Origin: an uncultured Eubacterium sp.
Lineage (GTDB): Bacteria > Bacillota > Clostridia > Lachnospirales > Lachnospiraceae
DNA: 9,424 bases
Direction of reading: 5' to 3'
Assembly: GCA_910584345.1 (NCBI GenBank)
Contig: CAJTZX010000083.1
Span: 1-9,424 of the forward strand
This document shows, piece by piece, positions 1 through 6,580 of this stretch (its first letter is position 1; every line of letters begins with the position of its first letter). The notes under the pieces are model-generated. The model saw only the letters and a list, made by a program, of their open reading frames with translations. It was not told where the DNA came from and made no database searches. A program made the position numbers and the translations under genes.

Positions 1-420
1 GTTCCTGCCAGGATTCTGGAACTGTGCATATAGATTATGCCATTTCTGTTTTGCTTTTATCCTGTCTGCACATTTACGCCACTGCGTCCTTTCCTGCAGC
101 CGGATGTTTAATATCCTTCATCATGTTTTCCGGATCATATTCTATCCCCTGTCTCAGGATCGCATAAAACACCCTCAGGATCTTGCAGGCTATCACAATC
201 AGCGACTGCATTTTCTTCAATGGATTGTCTTCCCTTGTCGTGTAATACATGTGCAGTGTTTTGAATTCCACTGAGTGCGATACTGCGGACTTGGCCGCCT
301 GGAACAGCCAGTACCTGAGTCTTTTGCGGCCCCTGTGACTGATCTTTGTTTCCCCTTTATGTTTCCCGGAGCTGCATGCCACAAGCCCCATCCCGCTCAG
401 CTTCTGAATCTCCCTCACAT
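1..420 (-). mobile_element. Remnant of an IS110-family insertion sequence (3' part)
   Basis: This stretch holds the C-terminal coding part of an IS110-type transposase and at least 73 bp downstream of its stop codon; the outer end lies beyond the window. The inner edge is abrupt. At about 418-424 the transposase homology stops, and the next bases upstream belong to the beginning of an unrelated ATPase gene. The 73 bp after the stop contain a small inverted repeat (CCAG-GATT-CTGG near 9-20), but I cannot identify an element terminus. The 5' half of the element, with the catalytic DEDD part of the transposase and the left-end non-coding region, is missing. The copy cannot be autonomous. Confidence 0.75.
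74..418 (-). pseudogene. IS110-family transposase, C-terminal fragment (5'-truncated)
   Basis: The 114 codons encode the Transposase_20 (IS116/IS110/IS902) C-terminal domain. Features seen are the EIQKLSGMGLVA opening, SGKHKGETKISHRGRKRLR, the HMYYTTREDNPLKK segment and a hydrophobic C-terminal helix with VFYAIL. Full IS110 transposases are around 300-450 residues, with a RuvC-like DEDD domain before this one; here that domain is absent. The frame begins at a GTG (416-418) only because an in-frame TAG lies upstream at 446-448. The codons between 419 and 445 read as an AT-rich tail unrelated to the family, and no ribosome binding site suits the GTG. The C-terminus appears intact, ending at a TAA. 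The family call is solid; expression and function are very unlikely. Confidence 0.85.
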
Positions 421-492
421 TGATGAAAATAAAAATCCCTGATTTCTAATTCGTTCCTCAAAATTCTCAATCCATAAATACAATAATTTCAT
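415..492 (-). pseudogene. N-terminal stub of an AAA/SMC-like ATPase gene, truncated at the IS110 junction
   Basis: An ATG at 490-492 opens a 25-codon frame that begins MKLLYLWIENF and continues through NQGFLFSS, then hits TGA at 415-417 just inside the IS110 sequence. From memory, this opening is typical of long predicted AAA family ATP-binding proteins (AAA_15/AAA_21 type), where the first strand leads within a few dozen residues to the Walker A loop. Everything after about codon 24, including Walker A, is gone. A purine-rich AGAGAG lies 8-9 bases before the ATG and a plausible promoter sits upstream, so this is the true 5' end of a former gene. Such ATPases often occur in defence loci, but what the missing part did cannot be read here. 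The stub and the transposase fragment share a strand but are in different frames, so there is no fusion protein. Confidence 0.6.
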
Positions 493-516
493 AAATTTTT
501 CTCTCTAAGTTTCTAT

Positions 517-545
517 CGTATATTAACCCGAACTATAGTCTTCAA
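517..545 (-). promoter_or_regulatory. Predicted promoter of the truncated ATPase gene
   Basis: On the minus strand a -35 box TTGAAG (540-545) and a -10 box TATACG (517-522) are separated by exactly 17 bp. Each matches the sigma-A consensus at four of six positions. A transcript starting near 510 would have a leader of about 18 nt carrying AGAGAG before the ATG at 492. Its position fits the truncated ATPase stub. If active, it now drives transcription into the IS110 remnant. Confidence 0.4.
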
Positions 546-606
546 ATATTAATCTGAAAACTAAAACCATTTCGCATCCTTTATTCCTTTTCACAGTTAC
601 AACTCT

Positions 607-2310
607 CTATAGCGTCCTGCACCGGTTCAGGCACGCAAAAATCTCCTGCACTCTTACAGCCGCAAGATTACAAGGCAGATAACGTCCCTCGCAGACTGCC
701 CCGATTCCTTTTTCTTCCACCATTCGCTCTAAATACCCAGCTATTTCTCGCATATCTTTTTTCCCATCAAATAAATGCTGCTTTGCATATTTTACCATAT
801 ATCCGAGAGTCATTGTCTGTTCACTGTCTAACAGCTGTTCTACATACCTTAGCTCAATCGTATCGCGGTCAATAGATACAGCATCCTTGCCCATGCCTTT
901 TACTTTCATCCTTTCATTCGCAGATCCTTTTCCTGCTGTGAATACTCTGTGAAAAGACGGCGGATCTGCTTCTTTGCGTACCAGCTTGTCCTTTGTCATA
1001 TCTGAAAAACGCTCTGCTTCTTTTTTTGCTGATTCTGTAATATCTACAGGCTGATACTGCATCATCTGGATCACATGATCTGCTTTATAAAAATAAGAGC
1101 CACAGCTTCCGGCTACGAGTATGGTAGATATATGATAACGATATGACAGTTCCTCTACACGGTCGATAAAGGGCGTAATTGGCTCCATATTCGGATGTAC
1201 GACTCTTGCCATCAGTTCATCCCGGATCATAAAGTTGGTCGCACTCGTATCCTCATCGATTAAAAACAAATGCGTTCCCGCTTCCATCGCTTCGATTACG
1301 TTTGCCGCCTGTGATGTACTGCCGCTGGCATCTTCTGTCACAAAAGATTTCGTATTTTTGCCATTAGGAAGGCCGTTGATAAACATTGAAATATCTGTTT
1401 TTTGAATGCTTCTGCCATCCTCCGCACGGATTTTTACCGCTGTATCATCTGTGATTACATATTCCCTGCCATCCCCAGCAATATGGTTATACACTCCGCG
1501 TTCCAATGCCTTTAATAACGTGGATTTTCCGTGATAACCGCCCCCTACGATCAGGGTAATGCCCTGTGGGATACCCATGCCTTTGATCGTTCCGGCATTT
1601 GGCAGATGGATCTCTACCGCCATCGACGGCGGAGAGCAAAAGGAGACCGCCTGCTTCATCGGACGATCTGAGACGCCCGATTCCCTTGGCAGTATCGAGC
1701 CATCTGCCACAAATGCTGCTAAATTTCTTTGTTTCAGTTGTGTGCGGATGTAATACTGATCCTGCGCCAGCTCTTTGACCTTCTGCAAATGTTTTTGATC
1801 TGCATTTTTATAAAATAAAGACTTTTGTACACATGCCGGCAAAAATTGAAACAATATCCGAATGAGTTCGCCGGCATTGATCGAACGCCCATTGGCCGGA
1901 AAACCTATCTCCAATCTGAAAATCAAATTTCCGCTGTCCGGTGCAATCTCACATGCACTGCGCTCTAATACTTCCTGCCCTGGCCGGCTGACGGATAACA
2001 GGCCGCTTTTACCGGAACCTTTGGCCTTATGAGAATATTGCTGCGCTTCCTTTCCAAATTTACGGATTAATGCATCTGCCAATGCGATTCTCGTATGTTT
2101 TTGCTGAATCATATCAGCCGGAAAGCCGGCTTTTTTTCCATCCACATGTACACTGACTTTGGATGGGGATGCAAAAGGATCTCCCTGCACATGGTCAATA
2201 CTTAGTACATAGCTGTCAAACTGATAAGCTCCCGCCGTATCTTTATAAGCCGGATAACCTCTATGGTCAATACGATGCAATATTTCCTGTAAATCTTGTG
2301 CCTTTTTCAT
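607..2310 (-). CDS. Predicted ATPase of the ABC class (COG3044 / PF09818 family)
   Basis: The 567-residue soluble protein belongs to the ABC_ATPase family, which has an N-terminal domain, a central ABC-type nucleotide-binding core and a C-terminal domain also found in trypanosome MRB1590, an RNA-editing accessory protein. The N-terminal part covers about residues 1-235. Walker A is GGGYHGKST at about 256-264. A signature-like stretch with EDASGSTSQAAN follows at about 326-337, and Walker B is LFLIDEDTSATNFMIRD at about 348-364. The lysine- and glutamate-rich C-terminal region begins near 430. There are no membrane segments and no partner permease, so this is not a transporter component; nucleic-acid binding is suggested only by family relatives. 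An ATG eight codons upstream (2332-2334) lacks a good Shine-Dalgarno, whereas the ATG at 2308-2310 has AGGAG nine bases before it, so I use the latter. The length is usual for the family. An A-rich tandem-repeat leader lies upstream, and no clear terminator follows. Confidence 0.85.
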   Translation of the reverse strand: MKKAQDLQEILHRIDHRGYPAYKDTAGAYQFDSYVLSIDHVQGDPFASPSKVSVHVDGKKAGFPADMIQQKHTRIALADALIRKFGKEAQQYSHKAKGSGKSGLLSVSRPGQEVLERSACEIAPDSGNLIFRLEIGFPANGRSINAGELIRILFQFLPACVQKSLFYKNADQKHLQKVKELAQDQYYIRTQLKQRNLAAFVADGSILPRESGVSDRPMKQAVSFCSPPSMAVEIHLPNAGTIKGMGIPQGITLIVGGGYHGKSTLLKALERGVYNHIAGDGREYVITDDTAVKIRAEDGRSIQKTDISMFINGLPNGKNTKSFVTEDASGSTSQAANVIEAMEAGTHLFLIDEDTSATNFMIRDELMARVVHPNMEPITPFIDRVEELSYRYHISTILVAGSCGSYFYKADHVIQMMQYQPVDITESAKKEAERFSDMTKDKLVRKEADPPSFHRVFTAGKGSANERMKVKGMGKDAVSIDRDTIELRYVEQLLDSEQTMTLGYMVKYAKQHLFDGKKDMREIAGYLERMVEEKGIGAVCEGRYLPCNLAAVRVQEIFACLNRCRTL

Positions 2311-2319
2311 ATGCTGACG

Positions 2320-2324
2320 CTCCT
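2320..2324 (-). promoter_or_regulatory. Shine-Dalgarno deciding the ABC-ATPase start
   Basis: AGGAG on the minus strand lies nine bases before the ATG at 2308-2310. It sits inside the longer reading frame that would begin at 2334, which favours the downstream start. Confidence 0.6.
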
Positions 2325-2353
2325 GTTTTTTCATATCTGTTTCAGAATCTTTT

Positions 2354-2466
2354 CCATGATCTTTTTTATCTGTGTTTTCTATACTATTTTTCCATGATCT
2401 TTTTATCTGTGTTTTCTATACTATTTTTCCATGATCTTTTTTATCTGTGTTTTCTATACTATTTTT
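2354..2466. repeat. Three near-identical tandem repeats of 37-38 bp
   Basis: Three consecutive copies start at 2354, 2392 and 2429. The spacing is 38 then 37 bp, because one copy has one T fewer in its T-run. Each copy starts CCATGATC, then has a T-run, ATCTGTGTTTTCTATACTAT and another T-run on the plus strand. A degraded fourth part continues to about 2495 with shorter internal echoes (TACTAT and CACTAT spaced by 13-15 bp). The array fills the gap between the 136-residue protein's stop and the ABC ATPase start. On the coding strand it is strongly A-rich, with regularly spaced A-tracts. Because the period is not a multiple of three and no gene spans it, it is non-coding leader sequence. Possible roles are DNA bending, repeated regulator sites or an unstructured leader; none is shown. 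Confidence 0.9.
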
Positions 2467-2497
2467 CTACACTATTTTTTATACTATGTTTTCTGTC

Positions 2498-2908
2498 TTA
2501 CATTTCATCTTTTACTTCTGTAAAGTCACAATAATCCCATCCGCTTTCCGAGCGAAACGTATACTTTTTATCTTCTTCCTGATAGTTCCAGGAAAATTCT
2601 CCTTCCAGATCCATAAAAGAATGCGCGGCTGCTGCAGCATCTAGTATTTCCGCCAGATCAATAACAAACGACTCTGCATCCTCTGGTGAAGAACACGTGG
2701 TTTCTATTATTTCATTTTCCACATAAAACCGCAGCATAAACGCATCCAGATCGCTTTCATCATCAAATGACGCGTTTTTTAAATACTTGTTGCTTGAGTT
2801 TTCCAAACGATTTTTTAAAAACGCAACACTCGAATGAATCCGTGACTGTGAGATATCTTCTGCCTCCATATAAATCTTATAACGAATCTCCAGTTTCCTT
2901 TGTTCCAT
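2498..2908 (-). CDS. Hypothetical protein, 136 residues, acidic
   Basis: I do not recognise this family. The protein is soluble, with no signal peptide or membrane helix. It opens with a charged beta-like segment (KLEIRYKIYMEAEDI), followed by a helix-prone middle (residues about 25-45) and an acidic region with DDESDLDAFMLRF. Next is an alanine-rich helix (LAEILDAAAAAHSFM, about 85-100). The last 35 residues are rich in aromatic and charged residues, including WNYQ and SGWDYCDF, and look like beta strands. The start is well supported by AGAGG eight bases before the ATG. It begins 45 bp after the endopeptidase stop and precedes the ABC ATPase, so it may be co-transcribed with either. A small accessory or regulatory protein is possible, but the sequence gives no direct clue. 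Confidence 0.7.
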   Translation of the reverse strand: MEQRKLEIRYKIYMEAEDISQSRIHSSVAFLKNRLENSSNKYLKNASFDDESDLDAFMLRFYVENEIIETTCSSPEDAESFVIDLAEILDAAAAAHSFMDLEGEFSWNYQEEDKKYTFRSESGWDYCDFTEVKDEM

Positions 2909-2938
2909 CTGTTTTTCCTCTCTTTCCTGTACTTCGTA

Positions 2939-2968
2939 ACGCAGCTATAAAACTCAAAAAAGCTGCGT
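2939..2968. repeat. 8-bp perfect inverted repeat across the endopeptidase stop codon
   Basis: ACGCAGCT at 2939-2946 and AGCTGCGT at 2961-2968 form a perfect 8-bp dyad with a 14-nt loop. The right arm lies in the last codons of the endopeptidase gene, and its TGA (2954-2956) is in the loop. No T-run follows on the minus strand, so this is not a classical intrinsic terminator. It could slow 3' exonucleases or partly attenuate transcription into the next gene. Confidence 0.5.
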
Positions 2969-4237
2969 CATTCCTCCAGTCAATATTCCTATATTATCTT
3001 CATATATTTTTGCAAACTGATCCATCTGCAATGGATTGATGCCTAGACCTGCTTCAATCGTATAACCCGGCCGATTATACTCTTGTATAAACCAATCCTT
3101 ATACCCCGCATATCCAGATGCGCCCGGCGTCTCTTCTACCGCATAACCACTGACCTCCTGAAAGTATCTTGCAATCCGATAAGAATGGGCTGGCTCGTAA
3201 TCCAGATATTTCCAGTAAATAACCTCACCTTGCGTATGGTACGCCAAAATCAGTGAAAAATCATTAGCTCTCGTATAATCATAAACAGCCTGGCTTTCCG
3301 GCGCTGTCAAAGGCGCTTCTCCTACATAATCTCTCGGCGCCGGCGTTTCGTATCCCTGCGCGTATTTGATCTCTTTTGCCTGTTCCCATCCTGCCGGAAA
3401 CTGAAGGTTTAAATCGATTCCATCAATATTAGCCTTCCACCCCTGCGGAAATGGAATATTCGGATACAAAGCTGCGATCTGCTGTGCCTGATTCAAATAC
3501 TTGTTTTCATTCTTCTCATCTAATACACCGTTCACCAAATCAACGCCATCTGGATTCACAAGCGCAAGCAGCGAAAGATGAAATCCATAATACAGCCAGG
3601 AAGCCGGCACGCCTGCAACCTGCTGTCCTCTGGAAAAAGCTTCTGCATAATCTTCTGCAAACTTTAACAGCACCGGCGTCGTAATCCATTCATTTGCATG
3701 AAACGCGGCATTATAAAATACGTGTTTTTTTCCTTCTCCGATACTTATCACAGTCAGATTACGGCCCATAACGCTTTTTCCAACCGGCTCCTCATGCAAA
3801 AAAGGATACCGCACCAGCAGCCCTTCCAATATCCAGTCCGTTAAATAGGAAGAATACGCCACCTCCTGCGATACAAGCGGAAAATCAAACGGCACAAACA
3901 GCACCGTACCTGCAGACAAATTCGCAGGATCCACCATTGGATTTGCAGTTGTTAACCTCTGTACGGTAGAACGCATATGCGCAGCAACCGACCACAAGGT
4001 ATCCCCCTCCTGCACCCGATATGTCTGATATCCTTTTAAATACGGAAGCAGCATTTCCCACTGTGTACTGCTAATTTTACAATCCTGGCCGCTGCTGAAA
4101 AATTCCTTAAGACCCATACATGTCTTTTCTCCAAATATCCCGTCTATCGTTACAGGAAATCCCGCACGCAACAACGCAAGCTGCACATACTGCACCAATA
4201 CTCCCCGATCACCCGGAACTAAATCTCTCATGCTCAC
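2954..4237 (-). CDS. Gamma-D-glutamyl-L-diamino-acid endopeptidase-like M14 peptidase with PG-binding and LysM domains
   Basis: The 427-residue protein probably cleaves the D-Glu to meso-diaminopimelate bond of peptidoglycan stem peptides. Domains in order are a PG_binding_1 helix bundle (about 8-50, with PGDRGVLVQYVQ and DGIFGEKT), one LysM (about 73-117, VQEGDTLWSVAAHM to VLFVPF) and a zinc peptidase of the M14C/ENP1 type (about 127-427). Zinc ligands are H180 and E183 in FHANEW and H334 in LAYHTQGE; the catalytic base is E395 in YTIEAGLG. Instead of the Asn-Arg of carboxypeptidase A there is DLNLQFPAGW, similar to ENP1-type enzymes. No signal peptide is visible, as in Bacillus sphaericus ENP1, which works inside sporulating cells. 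A frame extends 33 codons upstream but overlaps the MFS gene. I choose GTG 4237 because AAAGG precedes it by five bases; ATG 4231 is the alternative. Confidence 0.88.
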   Translation of the reverse strand: MSMRDLVPGDRGVLVQYVQLALLRAGFPVTIDGIFGEKTCMGLKEFFSSGQDCKISSTQWEMLLPYLKGYQTYRVQEGDTLWSVAAHMRSTVQRLTTANPMVDPANLSAGTVLFVPFDFPLVSQEVAYSSYLTDWILEGLLVRYPFLHEEPVGKSVMGRNLTVISIGEGKKHVFYNAAFHANEWITTPVLLKFAEDYAEAFSRGQQVAGVPASWLYYGFHLSLLALVNPDGVDLVNGVLDEKNENKYLNQAQQIAALYPNIPFPQGWKANIDGIDLNLQFPAGWEQAKEIKYAQGYETPAPRDYVGEAPLTAPESQAVYDYTRANDFSLILAYHTQGEVIYWKYLDYEPAHSYRIARYFQEVSGYAVEETPGASGYAGYKDWFIQEYNRPGYTIEAGLGINPLQMDQFAKIYEDNIGILTGGMTQLF

Positions 4238-4276
4238 CCAAACCTTTGCCTTGCACAATGTGCCCAATTTTTTACT

Positions 4277-4305
4277 ATTATATGAGCATTTGTGAAAAGT
4301 GTGCA
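4277..4305 (-). promoter_or_regulatory. Predicted promoter of the endopeptidase gene
   Basis: On the minus strand a perfect -10 box TATAAT (4277-4282) lies 17 bp from a -35-like TGCACA (4300-4305), which matches the sigma-A consensus at four of six positions. Transcription would start near 4270, giving a leader of about 33 nt before the GTG start. The -35 box overlaps the hairpin after the MFS stop codon, so termination and initiation signals are packed together. The promoter indicates that the peptidase can be expressed separately from the upstream lipid operon. Confidence 0.55.
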
Positions 4306-4317
4306 CGCGCCACGCAC
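4301..4317 (-). terminator. Possible weak terminator hairpin after the MFS gene
   Basis: Immediately after the MFS stop codon (TAA, 4318-4320) the minus strand reads GTGCGTG-GCG-CGTGCAC. It can form a 7-bp stem with two G-U pairs and a 3-nt loop. The following ACTTTTC is only modestly U-rich, so termination would be partial at best. The right arm overlaps the -35 box of the next promoter. Confidence 0.35.
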
Positions 4318-5559
4318 TTATTTGATATATTTGCACGACTTTTGAAACAGAAAAAAACCTAATAGAAACAATACTACGAGTGAGCCAATCCCATAATGAA
4401 TGCTATTTGTAATCTGGCTTGTTATACTAACGAGCATCGTTCCCAGAAAGGAAGCTCCTTTCCCACAGATATCAAAAATCCCAAAATATTCTCCAGACTG
4501 GTCTTTTGGTATAATTTTTGCAAAATGCGAGCGCGACAATGCCTGCACGCCGCCTTGAAACAAACCGACGCAAACTGCCAATATCCAAAACTTCGGCTGA
4601 GAATCCAACGTCATACCAAACAGCGTAATCAAGGTGTATGCTACGATACAAACAGAAATTAACGTTTTGGGCGCATACGTACCCGACAGCCTGCCAAACA
4701 CAAGCGTAGCCGGAAACGCTACTATCTGCGTTAACAACAAAGCAAGCAACAGTCCTGTCGTATCCAGACCCAATGCCGTACCATAAGCCGTCGCCATATC
4801 AATGATTGTATATACCCCGTCGATATAACAAAAAAATGACAGTAAAAACCAGAATACTTCCGGGTGACTGCGCATATTTTTTAATGTATTCCCAAGTCTT
4901 TTGAAACTATTTCTTATGATTTTACGATCTGCCGGTATATAATGAACCTGCCGGTAAGAACGCCAGAGTGGAACAGTTGCAAGAAACCACCAGAGCGACG
5001 CGATGGAAAAAGCTGCCGTCATCGCATCCAACTGATTAAGTCCTATAGAAGGAGCAGACAATACGAGCGCAAGACCTACAATAAACGGGATACAGCTGCC
5101 AATATATCCCCAGGCAAATCCTCTTGCAGACACTTCATCCATACGCTCCGGCGAGGTCACATCTGATAACATCGCATCATAAAAAATCAGACTTGCAGAA
5201 AAGCCGCATTTGGCAATGACAAAGATCACTAAAAATACAAACCATGACCGCATAAATCCAAGCAGCAGACATCCTGTTGTCCCAAGTATCATACTGCCAA
5301 GAAAAACAGGCTTTTTCCATCCCTTAAAATCAGTCATCGTACCAAGCACCGGCCCTAAAATCGCTACAATGATCGTTACCGCAGAAGCCGCATATCCCCA
5401 ATATGCCAGATAATCTACAGAAGAAATTCCTGCCTGCTGCGCGATCGCATCAAAATAAATTGGAAATAGCGTAGCTACAAGCAGCACAAATGCAGAATTG
5501 CCCACATCATATAGTATCCACGCCTTTTCCATCTTTGTCAGTTTCATTTTTTTTGGCAT
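4318..5559 (-). CDS. MFS transporter, UMF1/Atg22-like family
   Basis: The 413-residue integral membrane protein has around twelve hydrophobic segments. It opens with the Atg22/UMF1 hallmark WILYDVGNSAF at 14-24 in the first helix. The loop between helices 2 and 3 carries GPVLGTMTDFKGWKK (about 69-83), the MFS motif A equivalent. Later landmarks include FQGGVQALSRSHFAKIIPK, a conserved loop of this family, and the C-terminal YFGIFDICGKGASFLG helix. Yeast Atg22 exports amino acids from the vacuole; the substrate of bacterial members is unknown. A longer frame to 5649 runs into the upstream gene and lacks the family start. The ATG at 5559 has GGAGG nine bases upstream and lies four bases after the hydrolase stop, so the two genes are translationally linked. 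The context suggests transport of a solute linked to lipid breakdown, which is inference only. Confidence 0.9.
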   Translation of the reverse strand: MPKKMKLTKMEKAWILYDVGNSAFVLLVATLFPIYFDAIAQQAGISSVDYLAYWGYAASAVTIIVAILGPVLGTMTDFKGWKKPVFLGSMILGTTGCLLLGFMRSWFVFLVIFVIAKCGFSASLIFYDAMLSDVTSPERMDEVSARGFAWGYIGSCIPFIVGLALVLSAPSIGLNQLDAMTAAFSIASLWWFLATVPLWRSYRQVHYIPADRKIIRNSFKRLGNTLKNMRSHPEVFWFLLSFFCYIDGVYTIIDMATAYGTALGLDTTGLLLALLLTQIVAFPATLVFGRLSGTYAPKTLISVCIVAYTLITLFGMTLDSQPKFWILAVCVGLFQGGVQALSRSHFAKIIPKDQSGEYFGIFDICGKGASFLGTMLVSITSQITNSIHYGIGSLVVLFLLGFFLFQKSCKYIK

Positions 5560-5563
5560 ATCG

Positions 5564-6580
5564 TTACCCCTCCAGCAGAAATAAAAAGATTTCCTCAAAA
5601 AACTGCATCGAAGACCGCTCCTTTGCATTAAAAATCTCATGCTTTGCATCTAAAAACCAGACAAGTCTGGCATTTTTCAATTTACCTGCAAATCTGCAGA
5701 TCTCATCCGTATTAACCATATGATCTCTGCCAGCCGCAAATACAAGCACCGGGATGTCGATTTTTTGAATATTTTCAGATGCCTGCACAAAAACAGCTGC
5801 CGTTTGCGCCGCACATACCCAGCTATAGCAGGCTCCGTTTGTCCGGCACCTTTTATTTGCTTTCCGCTTTCCATGTGCGTACAAATACCTCTCTTCGCTT
5901 AAACAGCTGCTTCGTTCAAATTTGGGCTTCATGGAAAACCCATGCTGTCCGGCTGCATATGCCTTTCCAAACCCCAGACATTTGCATATACGTGCAATCA
6001 TCATAGCAGCCGGATACGGCAGTCCGCGAACTTTCATCTGTATCATTGGCGCAGATAATATTGCTTTTTGAAAATCTCCCGGATACCGCTGTAAGTACAA
6101 TGCACCAATTGCTCCACCCATAGAATGTGCAAATAATATCATTTCATTCTGATGCGGCTTTACAATTTTGTTTACAAATATATGAAGATCCCTTACATAC
6201 TGCGCAAAGCTTTCTACATATACTTTATCCATATTCGAAAGCCTGCGTTCCGATCTGCCGTGGCCACGATGCTCCGCTAAAAATACGGAATATCCCGCCT
6301 GCAGAAAATAATAAATCATTTCGTCATATTTTTCTGCAAATTCGCTGAATCCATGGGAAATTACGATATTTCCTTTCGCGTTTTTGCGTATATAAGTAAC
6401 ATAAAAAATGCGTGTACCGTCATAGCTCGTAAATCTGCCGCGTCGCCTGTATTTTTTTAAATAAGTCTCTGATACCTTCTCCATCCGCTCGCGAAATCCG
6501 GTTTCCTGCACATACTCTATGTTTATTTTCTCTGTCATAATACTTTGTTCAGATCCTTCCTGATAGGCGGCGCCTGTCAT
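5564..6580 (-). CDS. Alpha/beta hydrolase, monoacylglycerol lipase or lysophospholipase-like
   Basis: The 338-residue hydrolase belongs to the serine aminopeptidase S33 / Hydrolase_4 group that contains PldB-type lysophospholipases and monoacylglycerol lipases. The cap opens with FTSYDGTRIFY (about 50-60). The oxyanion region is ISHGFSEFAEKYDEM (about 74-88), and EHRGHGRS follows at about 103-110. The nucleophile elbow is AHSMGG with Ser153. The acid is Asp286 in VFAAGRDHMV and the histidine is His314 in LDAKHEIF, so the triad is complete. No signal peptide or membrane helix is evident. The start ATG overlaps the phosphodiesterase stop in an ATGA (6577-6580), implying translational coupling; a second ATG at 6538 is possible and would remove 14 residues. 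The nearby phosphodiesterase supports deacylation of lyso- or mono-acyl lipids, but the substrate cannot be read from the sequence. Confidence 0.85.
   Translation of the reverse strand: MTGAAYQEGSEQSIMTEKINIEYVQETGFRERMEKVSETYLKKYRRRGRFTSYDGTRIFYVTYIRKNAKGNIVISHGFSEFAEKYDEMIYYFLQAGYSVFLAEHRGHGRSERRLSNMDKVYVESFAQYVRDLHIFVNKIVKPHQNEMILFAHSMGGAIGALYLQRYPGDFQKAILSAPMIQMKVRGLPYPAAMMIARICKCLGFGKAYAAGQHGFSMKPKFERSSCLSEERYLYAHGKRKANKRCRTNGACYSWVCAAQTAAVFVQASENIQKIDIPVLVFAAGRDHMVNTDEICRFAGKLKNARLVWFLDAKHEIFNAKERSSMQFFEEIFLFLLEG

Noticed and set aside
2163..2534. Plus-strand frame across the tandem repeats with repeated Phe/Leu/Tyr-rich segments
   Set aside because: It overlaps the start of the ABC ATPase antisense, and its apparent hydrophobic repeats come only from T-rich repeat DNA. 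The repeat period is not a multiple of three.
4238..4336. 33-codon N-terminal extension of the M14 endopeptidase
   Set aside because: It overlaps the MFS stop, the hairpin and the predicted promoter. It starts with a GTG that has no good ribosome binding site and adds no family sequence.
5560..5649. 30-codon N-terminal extension of the MFS transporter
   Set aside because: It lies within the hydrolase coding region. The ATG at 5559 has a strong GGAGG and matches the usual start of the family.
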